Assembly: GCF_004917075.1 (NCBI RefSeq)
Contig: NZ_SSYB01000001.1
Location: 310,001 to 374,000 of the forward strand
Source of the DNA: Geomonas edaphica
Lineage (GTDB): Bacteria; Desulfobacterota; Desulfuromonadia; Geobacterales; Geobacteraceae
Direction of reading: 5' to 3'
Length of the DNA stretch: 64,000 nucleotides
Every line of letters begins with the position of its first letter. Within the stretch, counting starts at the first letter, position 1. Of this stretch, positions 17,880-30,234 are shown piece by piece. The notes below the pieces were generated by a model. That model was not told where the DNA came from, ran no database searches, and saw only the letters and a list, made by a program, of their open reading frames with translations. A program made the position numbers and the translations under genes.

Positions 17880-18530
17880 ATGCAACGAAGGATCAAGCGT
17901 GATTATCGGCGACTTTCCCCGACAAAGTTCCTCGCATTCATTCTGGCGGTGCGACATGCACTCACCAGCAACCCAAACTACCCTGATTCCTTTTGGGGGG
18001 CGAATCTGGCCCTTCTACAGGTATTGTTCGAAAAGATCTCTGGATATGAAGTGGCTTTCCGGGTCGCCCGCAACGGAGATCGGCTTCTGATTCATGACCG
18101 CGAAAAGTTGATGGAGGAGATCGTGGCGCTCTTGGACGAGATTGCCTCGCTTTTGGATGCAGCCTCGGTGCGGAATCCGGACGCTCTATCCACTACGGGC
18201 TTCACCATCACCCAGGAGTACAAGAATCACAACAACAGGACCAAACAGCCGTTGACCGCTTCCGATGACTTCACCGTGGTCAACCTCGGTGAACCTGGCA
18301 AGGCTCTTGCCCGCGCCTCAACGGTATCCGGTGCTTACAATCACGAGATTCATATCAACAGGGGAGATCCGGCACGCGAGGCCGACTGGTTCCACGGTTC
18401 GATGTTCCCGGATGCCACGAAAATGCTCTTGGAGAACCTGCTGCCAGGCAACACTTTTTTCCGCATGAGGCATCACGGTGCCGAGGGGCCAGGGCCTTGG
18501 TCACCTATAACCAGCGTTACTATTTCTTGA
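17880..18530 (+). CDS. Hypothetical protein with C-terminal Fn3-like segment
   Basis: A 216-residue soluble protein with no signal peptide. The first half is helical, with 'FLAFILAVRHAL' and a Leu-rich 'EIVALLDEIASLLDAA' stretch; the second half is beta-rich and ends 'RHHGAEGPGPWSPITSVTIS', the typical last strands of a fibronectin-III fold. I place the start at ATG 17880 because GGAGG (17867-17871) is 8 bases before it, whereas the ATG at 17862 overlaps that site. I do not recognise the family; similar proteins are, to my knowledge, frequent hypotheticals in Geobacter-type genomes. It is followed by a hairpin at 18560. Confidence 0.7.
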   Translation: MQRRIKRDYRRLSPTKFLAFILAVRHALTSNPNYPDSFWGANLALLQVLFEKISGYEVAFRVARNGDRLLIHDREKLMEEIVALLDEIASLLDAASVRNPDALSTTGFTITQEYKNHNNRTKQPLTASDDFTVVNLGEPGKALARASTVSGAYNHEIHINRGDPAREADWFHGSMFPDATKMLLENLLPGNTFFRMRHHGAEGPGPWSPITSVTIS

Positions 18531-18559
18531 TCAATCTGTTATTCGGTCTGTCGTAACTT

Positions 18560-18590
18560 GTGGGGGCGCCGAAAACGGCGCTCCCACTTT
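18560..18590 (+). terminator. Hairpin terminator after the hypothetical gene
   Basis: GTGGGGGCGCCG (18560-18571) pairs with CGGCGCTCCCAC (18576-18587) around AAAA, followed by only TTTA. The stem is strong but the T run is short, so it may be a weak terminator or a transcript-end stabiliser. Confidence 0.65.
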
Positions 18591-18710
18591 ATCTGGAAAC
18601 CTCTCCTTACGTCCCCAGATGCTGACAACCACCTACGCAGCTAGATCCCACACGGATACTTTTTCCACAGCGCCAAGTTTGTCCGTTCGACTACGAAGCC
18701 CGTGAGGGCC

Positions 18711-19446
18711 TGTAAAATCCTTTGTGTAAATGGCCATTTTCGGTTAGAACCCACTCGATAGGAGGGAACCGATGGCCAGTGTAGATTAATTGCTTGATGC
18801 TTTGATTAAAGACTGCAAGAAACCCGAAGACATCGTAGGTGAAAACGGGCTTTTGAAACAGTTGACTAAGCGCGTCCTTGAGCGGGCAATGCAGGCCGAA
18901 ATGACAGATCATCTTGGCTACGAGCGACACTCCCCAGATGGCAACAACAGCGGTAACTCACGCAACGGCACGTATAAGAAGACAGTCAAAGGCGAATTCG
19001 GTACGCTTGATGTTACTGTTCCGCGAGACCGTAATGGGACATTCGAGCCGATTATCCTCTCAAAAGGACAGAGCCGCTTTACCGGCTTTGATGACAAGAT
19101 CATCTCCTTGTACGCCCGTGGGATGAGTACCCGTGATATCCAGAGCCACCTTCAGGAGATGTATGGCGTCGAGGTTTCGCCAACGCTCGTCTCGCAGGTT
19201 ACTGACGCCATCGCTGATGAAGTGAAACAGTGGCAGAACCGGCTCTTAGACGAGGTGTATCCCATCGTTTATCTCGACGCTATCAGAGTGAAGGTTCGCC
19301 ATAATAGTCACGTAATCAACATTGACTAAGATCTGGACCAGGCCAAATCCGGGGTGGAAATTGGCTCTTAACCAGTTCTCGATCATTTACGAAGGAAGAA
19401 TGCCAGTTATGTAGCTGAAGTGGCATTTACACAAAATCCTTTACAC
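18711..19446 (+). mobile_element. IS256-family element, internally deleted, both ends present
   Basis: Imperfect terminal inverted repeats bound the element. The left end begins TGTAAAATCCTTTGTGTAAA (18711 onward), and the right end, read on the minus strand from 19446, begins TGTAAAGGATTTTGTGTAAA. The inside codes for the N-terminal part of an IS256-type transposase fused, after a deletion, to its last few codons. The total of about 735 bp is roughly half the usual 1.3 kb. With both ends intact it could still be mobilised in trans. No target duplication could be identified; the right side runs straight into a tandem repeat array. Confidence 0.8.
18772..19414 (+). pseudogene. IS256-family transposase, degraded
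   Basis: The natural start ATG 18772 (after GGAGGGAACCG) reads five codons and then TAA at 18787; the frame continues as an IS256-type transposase ('VLERAMQAEMTDHLGYERH', 'GTLDVTVPRDRNGTFEP', 'GMSTRDIQSHLQEMYG', 'YPIVYLDAIRVKVR'). The first catalytic Asp, in 'YLDA', is present. It stops again after 'HVINID', and the central and C-terminal domains with the remaining DDE residues are missing. The final bases read 'LNQFSIIYEGR' in another frame, which is the normal C-terminus. Two stops plus the deletion make it non-functional. Confidence 0.85.
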
Positions 19447-19454
19447 GCCCGCCC

Positions 19455-19958
19455 GTGATCGTGATGCCCCGGCGCGCGGTCGTGATGTCACAACGCGCGG
19501 TCGTGACGTCGCAACGCGCGGTCGTGATGTCGCAACGCGCGGTCGCGATGACACAACGCGCGGTCGCGATGACACAACGCGCGGTCGCGATGACACAACG
19601 CGGGGTCGTGATGACGCAACGCGCGGTCGTGATGTTGCAACGCGGGGTCGCGATGACACAACGCGGGGTCGTGATGACGCAACGCGGGGGCGTGATGACG
19701 CAACGCGGAGTCGTGATGACGCAACGCGGAGTCGTGATGACGCAACGCGGAGTCGTGATGACGCAACGCGGAGTCGTGATGACGCAACGCGGGGGCGTGA
19801 TGACGCAACGCGGAGACGTGATGACGCAACGCGGGGGCGTGATGACGAAACGCGGGGTCGTGATGACGCAACGCGGGGTCGTGATGACGAAACGCGCGGT
19901 CGTGATGACGCAACGCGCGGTCGTGACGACGCAACGTGCGGTCACGATGGCAAAGGAC
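19455..19958 (+). repeat. Tandem array of 24 copies of a 21-bp unit
   Basis: Units of the form CGCGGTCGTGATGACGCAACG repeat with a constant 21-bp period and a few point changes, mainly at the first GC/GG position and the ATGACG/ATGTCG/ATGACA triplets. Because 21 is divisible by three and the unit has no stop, long open frames appear on both strands (seven-residue repeats such as AVVMTQR); these are unlikely to be genes. The array begins within ten bases of the IS256 right end and stops abruptly near 19958. It is rich in CG and in the palindromic core CGCG. Confidence 0.95.
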
Positions 19959-20356
19959 TAGGTCTTGTGGACGAATGCGATCACTATGGGCAACCGGAGG
20001 GGGCGGTAGGGGGAAATTCAACGACCGACGACTGTCCGGAGACAATTAAGTCCTTACAGAATTTGGCGCTAAATGGTTCATTTTGGGTTGGTTGGTATTC
20101 CTCCATTTTCGGGGTAAGTCCTCACTTTTTCGGGGGTCTTATCATTAGAAGGTGGATTTAAGAGACAATAAAGTCCTTACCTTTTCCTGGATTCGTTGAT
20201 GCGCCTCCCTAGAGCTTGTAAATGTTGTCAACCGGCTTCCAATGATGACCCATTATCGGCGTCCAAAGTTGACCCAGTTGCAACAAGATATCAAGTAGTT
20301 AGGATCTGCAGACGGGGTGCATCAATGCCGATGGTGGGTTAAAGTTGCGATCCGAT
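19959..20356. other. Non-coding junction with short direct repeats and possible IS remnant
   Basis: No convincing gene. Two nearly identical 18-19-base copies of GAGACAAT(T/A)AAGTCCTTAC occur at about 20039-20057 and 20162-20180, with a shorter TAAGTCCTCAC between them. Around 20240-20280 there is GATGACCCATTATCGGCG followed by AAAGTTGACCCAG, a kind of sequence I associate with ends of IS21-like elements, though no transposase remains. This lies just outside the truncated LarE gene and probably marks the rearrangement that removed its end. Confidence 0.45.
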
Positions 20357-20851
20357 TCACAATCCGTCTACCCCGAATGTCTTTAGGAGCGCACGGACCT
20401 CAGTTTTGGTGAGCCCTGCTTGTAACAGTGGACTTTTGATACCTAGCTCGTTGAGCGCTTTGAAGCCGGGGCGATAATCGTCGAGATCGTCGACGTTTGT
20501 CCCTTCCAAGACCTCACTGGCCCTAAGGTCCGTTGCCATTCCCTTGAGTAAAGAGAACAGGTGGTATTTGCACAGGTAGCAGTGGTCCGGCGGGTTGTTG
20601 CGGATCACTTCAGGGAAGGGGTGATCGACAACGAGGTGCCGGACTCCCGCGTGATCCGCAACTTTTCTTGCTTCGTGGACCTCGGCTTGGGGAACGTAAG
20701 GAGGGGCAAGAGTCACGGCTAGAACTTCGTCGCCAAGGGCCTCACGAGCGGCATAGAGTAAAAGGGTGCTGTCAACTCCCCCCGAAAAGGCCACAATTAC
20801 TCGTTGCATGGCGCGCAGGTTGTTAAGAAGGTTTTGATATTTCTGAAGCAT
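20357..20851 (-). pseudogene. larE: LarE-family sulfur transferase, C-terminally truncated
   Basis: The 164 visible residues are the N-terminal ATP-pyrophosphatase domain of LarE: PP-loop 'SGGVDST' at residues 23-29, and 'DHCYLCKYHLF' near 90 where LarE-type enzymes carry conserved cysteines. LarE converts the nicotinic-acid-derived precursor to its thiocarboxylate during nickel-pincer cofactor synthesis for lactate racemase. Family members are about 260-280 residues; here the frame ends soon after 'LLKTFGVDGL', at a junction containing repeat debris. The sulfur-delivering C-terminal part is missing, so I call it a broken gene. It starts 28 bp after the flavodoxin gene on the same strand. Confidence 0.75.
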
Positions 20852-20879
20852 TGGATCTCCCGAAAGTGGTACTTAGGTT

Positions 20880-21404
20880 CTAGCGGTGAGGAAGCCCGAG
20901 CCATTCCCGGATCCGGTCCTCCGCGTAGCGAACAGAGCCACCCACGATGGGGAGCCCCTGCATAACAGTTGCACCGGGGCAAACCCTCCGAATATCCTTC
21001 TCGCTGCTACCCATTCCACTACCTTCGTGGGTGCAAAATGGCACGATGGTTTTTCCTGAGAAATCATGCTCTTCTAAAAAGGTGAAGACGGCCATTGGCA
21101 TGGTTCCCCACCAATTTGGAAACCCGAGGTAGATCACCTCATACCCCGAAACATCCTCCAGGTGCGAAGACAGTTCCGGACGTGCATTCTGTTTTAGTTC
21201 CTTTTTGGAGACCTCCGTCGTCTCGTGGTAGTCAATGGGGTATTTTTTTAACGTATCGATTTTATGTACTGTGGCACAGGTGAGCTTTTGGATGATCTGA
21301 GCGGCAACCTCGGTATTCCCAACTGCCAGATTGACGATGTCACCGCCGACATAATTGCTGCCAGCGCGCGAATAGTAGGCGATCAAGATTTTTCCTTTGT
21401 CCAT
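20880..21404 (-). CDS. Flavodoxin-like protein
   Basis: A 174-residue protein with the FMN-phosphate loop near the N-terminus ('AYYSRAGSNYVGG'), a central 'YLGFPNWWGTMPMAVFTFLE' region split over the flavin-stacking loop, and 'PFCTHEGSGMGSSEKD' as the second flavin loop. This is the flavodoxin_4 / NADPH-quinone-reductase-like group common in anaerobes. The frame is open to 21518, but GGAGGGAG 8 bases before ATG 21404 fixes the start. It is divergent from the AraC regulator and separated from it by a 10-bp inverted repeat, which suggests regulation by that protein. It likely acts as a cytosolic electron carrier or quinone/aldehyde-stress reductase. Confidence 0.85.
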   Translation of the reverse strand: MDKGKILIAYYSRAGSNYVGGDIVNLAVGNTEVAAQIIQKLTCATVHKIDTLKKYPIDYHETTEVSKKELKQNARPELSSHLEDVSGYEVIYLGFPNWWGTMPMAVFTFLEEHDFSGKTIVPFCTHEGSGMGSSEKDIRRVCPGATVMQGLPIVGGSVRYAEDRIREWLGLPHR

Positions 21405-21481
21405 GTGGGCTTCTCCCTCCATTTGTTTAGTGCACCACCCGAGTATCTTCCAGGTCGTCGGGGTCCCGGCTTTGGTGCAGA

Positions 21482-21518
21482 GTGATATTACCTCAGGAAC
21501 ATCGCGCAGTAATATCAC
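21482..21518. promoter_or_regulatory. Long inverted repeat between flavodoxin and araC-type gene
   Basis: GTGATATTAC (21482-21491) and GTAATATCAC (21509-21518) are perfect inverted copies separated by 17 bases, centre-to-centre about 27 bp, close to two and a half helical turns. It lies between divergent genes. A binding site for the adjacent AraC-family protein or another dimer is the likely meaning. Confidence 0.55.
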
Positions 21519-21630
21519 GATTCTGTTGTATTATTGCCCAATCCGCTTGATGCACTGTATGTTGTTGAAAGCTGTATGTGGGGGGAGTAACATGTGGGCA
21601 GAGTTTGGAATTAGGTAACCACTTAAGTAA

Positions 21631-22542
21631 ATGCGGAAAATGGAGGACCTTGTGGAAAAGAAGATGGAGTCTTTAAACGATGCTATTGCTCGATGGACCG
21701 AATATGGCGAGCAGCACACCACTGCGATCCCCGGTCTTTCGCTGTTTAGGCGGCAGGAACCTTCCGAGCCGGTAAGCGGCATATACGAGCCGAGCGTATG
21801 TGTTGTGACTCAAGGAGCAAAGGTGGTCCAGTTTGGTGAAGAGTCTTTGGTCTATGACGCCGAGCACTACCTGATCACGGCCGTTCATATACCGACGCTG
21901 GTTAGGGTAACCGAGGCGAGCCCTGAAAAGCCCTACCTTGGACTCAGGCTGAAACTCGACTTGCGGGAGGTCTCACAACTGATGCTCGACTCCAACCTCC
22001 CTAAACCGCGTGCTCAACAAACCAGTCGTGGTATGGCGACCGGTGAGGTCACGCCGCAACTGATCGGGGCCTTTGAGCGATTGCTTGCTTTGCTTGATGA
22101 TCCTATGGATATCCCCATTATGACCCCAGTCATCCAGAGGGAGATCGTCTATCGCCTCCTGACGGGGGATCAGGGAGAGCGGTTACGGCAGATTGCTTCA
22201 ACTGGCAGCCAGAGCAGTCAGATAGCCCGGGCGATCGACTGGCTGAAGGGGAATTTCAGCAGCCCATTACGGATCGAAGATCTGGCGAGCAAGGTCAACA
22301 TGAGCACTTCGACTTTCCACCATCATTTCCGTACCCTAACTGCCATGAGTCCGCTGCAATACCAGAAAATGTTGCGCCTGAACGAGGCCCGGCGCCTGAT
22401 GCTGGCCGAGCGGATCGATGCTACAACGGCAGCCTTCAACGTAGGGTACGAGAGCGCTTCGCAGTTTTCCCGGGAGTATGGCCGCGTCTTCGGGGCTCCT
22501 CCGCTGAGGGACATTAACAGGATGCGGCAAGCAGCAGCATAA
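21631..22542 (+). CDS. AraC-family regulator, YqhC-like
   Basis: A 303-residue regulator. The N-terminal domain ('PGLSLFRRQEPSEPVSGIYEP', then 'ITAVHIPTLVRV') is of the AraC_N type found in YqhC. The C-terminal third carries the two helix-turn-helix motifs, 'LRIEDLASKVNMSTSTFHHHF' split over the first and 'TTAAFNVGYESASQFSREYGR' over the second. YqhC of Escherichia coli senses reactive aldehydes and activates yqhD and dkgA. Here the following genes are aldo/keto reductases, a YqhD homologue and a DkgA-like enzyme, so the same role is likely. Internal ATGs at 21640 and 21664 are possible alternative starts. Confidence 0.87.
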   Translation: MRKMEDLVEKKMESLNDAIARWTEYGEQHTTAIPGLSLFRRQEPSEPVSGIYEPSVCVVTQGAKVVQFGEESLVYDAEHYLITAVHIPTLVRVTEASPEKPYLGLRLKLDLREVSQLMLDSNLPKPRAQQTSRGMATGEVTPQLIGAFERLLALLDDPMDIPIMTPVIQREIVYRLLTGDQGERLRQIASTGSQSSQIARAIDWLKGNFSSPLRIEDLASKVNMSTSTFHHHFRTLTAMSPLQYQKMLRLNEARRLMLAERIDATTAAFNVGYESASQFSREYGRVFGAPPLRDINRMRQAAA

Positions 22543-22577
22543 GTGATTTAGTGTTGTGAAAGGTGGGGACAGTTCGA

Positions 22578-22613
22578 ATGGAGGGACACCGCAGGGGTCT
22601 CTCCATTTTTTTA
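22578..22613 (+). terminator. Terminator after the AraC-type gene
   Basis: ATGGAGGGACACC pairs with GGGTCTCTCCAT around GCAG and is followed by seven T. It ends the regulator transcript. Confidence 0.85.
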
Positions 22614-24117
<1,504 letters not shown>

Positions 24118-24151
24118 GCCTGTCAGGCATTGCTCAATGAAGGAGTCAATT

Positions 24152-24979
24152 ATGAAGAACGTCATCGTAGTCATTGGTGCTGGATTGATCGGTCAAGCTA
24201 TCGCTCGGCGGGTTGGCGCAGGCAAACACGTCCTGCTGGCAGATTTGCGGCAGGGAAATGTTGAGGTTGCAGCGAAAGTCCTAAGCGATGCCGGTTTCGA
24301 GGTGAGCATCGCAACCGTTGACGTTTCGTCTCGCGCTTCGGTCCACGCACTTGTCGAAACTGCAACAGCGATTGGCGCTATAGCCGGAGTCGTTCATGCT
24401 GCAGGTGTGTCCCCTACGCAGGCGGCTCCGGAGACGATCCTGAAGGTTGATCTCTATGGCACCGCACTGGTGCTCGAAGAATTCGGCCGTGTCATCGCCT
24501 CTGGCGGAGCGGGCATTGTGATAGCCTCTCAGTCGGGACACCGCCTTCCAGCACTGTCGCCTGAACAGAACAAGGCTCTGGCAACTACACCGACCGAAGA
24601 ATTGCTCGCCTTGCCCATGCTTCAGCTAGATGTGGTGACCGACCCGCTTAATGCTTACCAGTTATCTAAACGCGGTAATTCGCTACGGGTTATGGCAGAG
24701 GCGGTGCGATGGGGCAAACGTGGTGCGCGGGTCAACACCATTAGCCCCGGCATTATCTGCACACCTCTTGCTAAGGACGAACTGGCCGGTCCCCGCGGCC
24801 CCGGGTACAGGCGCATGATCGAACTTTCCGCGGCTGGGCGTATCGGCACTCCGGACGAGGTGGGCGCCGTCGCAGCCCTGCTGATGGGACCGGAGGGTAC
24901 GTTCATCACCGGCAGCGATTTTCTCATGGATGGCGGTGTAACCGCTGCTTACTGGTACGGCGAACTAGCTCCAAAGTGA
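24152..24979 (+). CDS. Short-chain dehydrogenase/reductase
   Basis: A 275-residue Rossmann enzyme with 'VIGAGLIGQAIA' as the dinucleotide loop, 'VHAAGVSPTQ' in place of the NNAG motif, and 'YQLSKRGN' as the catalytic Tyr-x3-Lys. It ends with the usual 'FLMDGGVTAAYW'. I choose ATG 24152 because AAGGAG (24140-24145) is six bases upstream; the ATG at 24137 would place that ribosome site inside the gene. It sits 34 bp after the reductase gene and probably belongs to the same operon. Substrate unknown; context suggests carbonyl detoxification. Confidence 0.88.
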   Translation: MKNVIVVIGAGLIGQAIARRVGAGKHVLLADLRQGNVEVAAKVLSDAGFEVSIATVDVSSRASVHALVETATAIGAIAGVVHAAGVSPTQAAPETILKVDLYGTALVLEEFGRVIASGGAGIVIASQSGHRLPALSPEQNKALATTPTEELLALPMLQLDVVTDPLNAYQLSKRGNSLRVMAEAVRWGKRGARVNTISPGIICTPLAKDELAGPRGPGYRRMIELSAAGRIGTPDEVGAVAALLMGPEGTFITGSDFLMDGGVTAAYWYGELAPK

Positions 24980-25045
24980 AGGAACGTTTGCCGGTAGCCA
25001 CCAAGATATTTTTGTAGACCACTAATAATGAACAGGAGAATCAAC

Positions 25046-26233
25046 ATGAATAACTTCGTTTACAGTATTCCCACCACGGCTTATTTCGGAAAGGGCCAAA
25101 TCCAGGTCCTCGGTGAAACTATCAAGAACCATGGCGGCTCCAAGGTTCTGTTGGCGTATGGCGGCGGGAGCATTAAGCAAAACGGCATCTACGAGGTGAT
25201 TCTTGAGCAGTTCCGCAAGGCCGGCCTCGCACATGTGGAACTGAGCGGGATCCAACCCAACCCGAGGATCGAAAGCGTCGAGGCAGGGATTCGGGTCTAC
25301 CGTGAAAATGGCTGTGACTTCATCCTGGCAGTAGGGGGCGGGTCGACCCTGGACGCCTGCAAGGCCATCGCTGCCGGCGTGAAATACCATGGCCCCGTGA
25401 CGGATCTTTTCGTCGATGAATCGGGCATCTCGTCAAAGATCGCTGCCGTTGCTCCGCTGGCGACTATCCTGACCATGGCGGGAACTGGGTCGGAACTGGA
25501 TATGGGGGGGGTCATCACCGTTGGCGACGATCACAAGAAAAAGGTCGTCCTGCATCCTCTACTCAATCCCAAGTTTTCCATCCTTGACCCCGAGTACACC
25601 TATACCGTGCCTGAATATCATTCGATGGCCGGAGTCGCCGATATCTTCTGCCACCTGATGGAGCAATACTTTACTCCCGAGGCCGCGACGACCGTTCAGG
25701 ATCGCATGAACGAGGGGGTCATGAAGGCGGTTCTGGAGGAGGCACCGAAGATCCTTGCTAACCCGAAGAATTACGACGCCCGTGCCAACATCATGTGGGC
25801 CAGTTCTATGGCCTTGGCTGGATTCCAGTTTGTGCTCGGTAAGCCTGGATTTCCCTTCCCGCTGCACGGGATGGGGCACGAGCTTTCCAGCAGGTACGAC
25901 ATGACCCATGGTGTCACTCTTGCGCTGCTGACGCCAGCCTGGATGCGTCATACCATGACTACCGCTCCGGAGCACCTGCCAGTCTTCGCAAAGTTCGCCC
26001 GCAATGTGATGGAGGTCCGTGAAGCTGACGATGCTAAAGCGGCAGAAGAAGGCGTTAGAAAGCTCGAAGCCTTTTATTCCGTCATCAAGATGCCGGCGAA
26101 CCTGCGCGAGGCAGGGGTAAAGGAAGAAGACCTTGAGATGATGGCAGCCAAAGCTGTGGAAAACGGGAAATTGGGCATACTGACATCGATTGGTAAGGAA
26201 GAGGCGCTTCAAATCATGCAGATGGCATTCTAA
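25046..26233 (+). CDS. yqhD: YqhD-type iron/zinc alcohol dehydrogenase
   Basis: A 395-residue group-III metal-dependent alcohol dehydrogenase. 'LAVGGGSTLDACKAIA' is the NADPH-binding GGGS motif; metal ligands are in 'GVADIFCHLMEQYF' (Asp and His) and 'HGMGHELSSRYDMTHG' (two His). It matches YqhD/BdhA proteins, which reduce short-chain and lipid-peroxidation aldehydes with NADPH. Start ATG 25046 follows AGGAG by eight bases; ATG 25028 lacks a site. It lies in the reductase operon after the short-chain dehydrogenase, matching the E. coli yqhC-yqhD-dkgA logic. Confidence 0.92.
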   Translation: MNNFVYSIPTTAYFGKGQIQVLGETIKNHGGSKVLLAYGGGSIKQNGIYEVILEQFRKAGLAHVELSGIQPNPRIESVEAGIRVYRENGCDFILAVGGGSTLDACKAIAAGVKYHGPVTDLFVDESGISSKIAAVAPLATILTMAGTGSELDMGGVITVGDDHKKKVVLHPLLNPKFSILDPEYTYTVPEYHSMAGVADIFCHLMEQYFTPEAATTVQDRMNEGVMKAVLEEAPKILANPKNYDARANIMWASSMALAGFQFVLGKPGFPFPLHGMGHELSSRYDMTHGVTLALLTPAWMRHTMTTAPEHLPVFAKFARNVMEVREADDAKAAEEGVRKLEAFYSVIKMPANLREAGVKEEDLEMMAAKAVENGKLGILTSIGKEEALQIMQMAF

Positions 26234-26256
26234 AGCCAAAGTAGAAGGATAATGAA

Positions 26257-26877
26257 ATGAAAGCAATTGCGATAAACGGCAGCCCCAGACCGGGCGGCAA
26301 TACAGAAATCCTGCTCAAGAAGACTCTTGAGCCGTTAGAAGCCGCCGGCTGGGAGACTGAGTACCTGCGTATCGGCGGGAAGCCCCTTAGGGGCTGTATA
26401 GCCTGCATGAAGTGCGTTGAGAAACAGAACGGCAAGTGCGCCATAGAAACCGACGGCATGAACGAGGTGATCGAAAAGATGTTCGCCGCCGATGCGATCA
26501 TACTTGGCTCGCCGACTTACTTCGCCGATGTCACCTCCGAACTGAAGGCCCTGATTGATCGGGCAGGCTTCGTTGCCTTGGCTAATGGCGGCGCCTTCAG
26601 CGGCAAGATCGGTGCTGCAGTGGTGGCGGTGCGCCGCGGTGGGGGGACGCACGTTTTCGACACCATCAACCACATGTTCCTCACCTCATCGATGATCGTG
26701 CCTGGCTCCCTCTACTGGAATCTCGGCGTGGGCTGTGCCAAGGAAGAGGTGCATGAAGACGCAGAGGCTATTCAAAATATGGAGCATCTCGGCCAGACCA
26801 TCGCCTGGCTTGCCAGGGGCACTGCGGCAGCCTCTGCCGCTGCTCCTTTCCCGAAAGTTGCAGTTGAGCTCCATTAG
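26257..26877 (+). CDS. Iron-sulfur flavoprotein / NADPH-dependent FMN reductase
   Basis: A 206-residue flavodoxin-fold protein starting 'AINGSPRPGGNTE', the FMN-phosphate motif of the NADPH-dependent FMN reductase family. It has a compact cysteine motif C-x2-C-x2-C-x6-C ('CIACMKCVEKQNGKC', about residues 47-61), the 4Fe-4S site of archaeal and clostridial iron-sulfur flavoproteins. These transfer electrons from ferredoxin to O2, peroxide or quinones. It follows yqhD by 23 bp and precedes a terminator, so it closes the first operon. The exact acceptor is unknown. Confidence 0.87.
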   Translation: MKAIAINGSPRPGGNTEILLKKTLEPLEAAGWETEYLRIGGKPLRGCIACMKCVEKQNGKCAIETDGMNEVIEKMFAADAIILGSPTYFADVTSELKALIDRAGFVALANGGAFSGKIGAAVVAVRRGGGTHVFDTINHMFLTSSMIVPGSLYWNLGVGCAKEEVHEDAEAIQNMEHLGQTIAWLARGTAAASAAAPFPKVAVELH

Positions 26878-26950
26878 GTAGAAGGGAAAAGGACCGGCGA
26901 ACAGCCGGCTTAGCAACAACTACTGCATGTGAACCATCAAAGGCACAAAA

Positions 26951-27000
26951 GACGTAACCCCGAACCGGTACCGGCGGACTGCAACGGGGTTACGTCTTTA
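26951..27000 (+). terminator. Long-loop terminator after the flavoprotein gene
   Basis: GACGTAACCCCG (26951-26962) pairs perfectly with CGGGGTTACGTC (26985-26996), with a 22-base loop that itself can form CCGGTACCGG. The T run is short (TTTA). It separates the reductase operon from the efflux gene. Confidence 0.75.
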
Positions 27001-27015
27001 GCCTAGGAGCTTTAA

Positions 27016-29134
<2,119 letters not shown>

Positions 29135-29204
29135 CACATAGGACCCCACAACAGCACATCGCCTCGACGGGGCGCCATAACCGTTTCTGCTCGAGCGATG
29201 TTAA

Positions 29205-30200
<996 letters not shown>

Positions 30201-30234
30201 CTGAAATGACAGCCTCCGGGCCGCTGAGGAGTTA

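Noticed and set aside
19455-19958. CRISPR array
   Set aside because: There are no unique spacers between repeats; it is a head-to-tail tandem repeat, and no cas gene is near.
19427-20045. Long open frames on both strands through the 21-bp repeats (up to 185 codons)
   Set aside because: They arise because the 21-bp unit has no stop codon in several frames and is divisible by three; there is no ribosome site, and the products are pure seven-residue repeats.
22561-22610. tRNA-like sequence around AGTTCGAAT
   Set aside because: No cloverleaf can be drawn; the segment is part of a T-tailed terminator.
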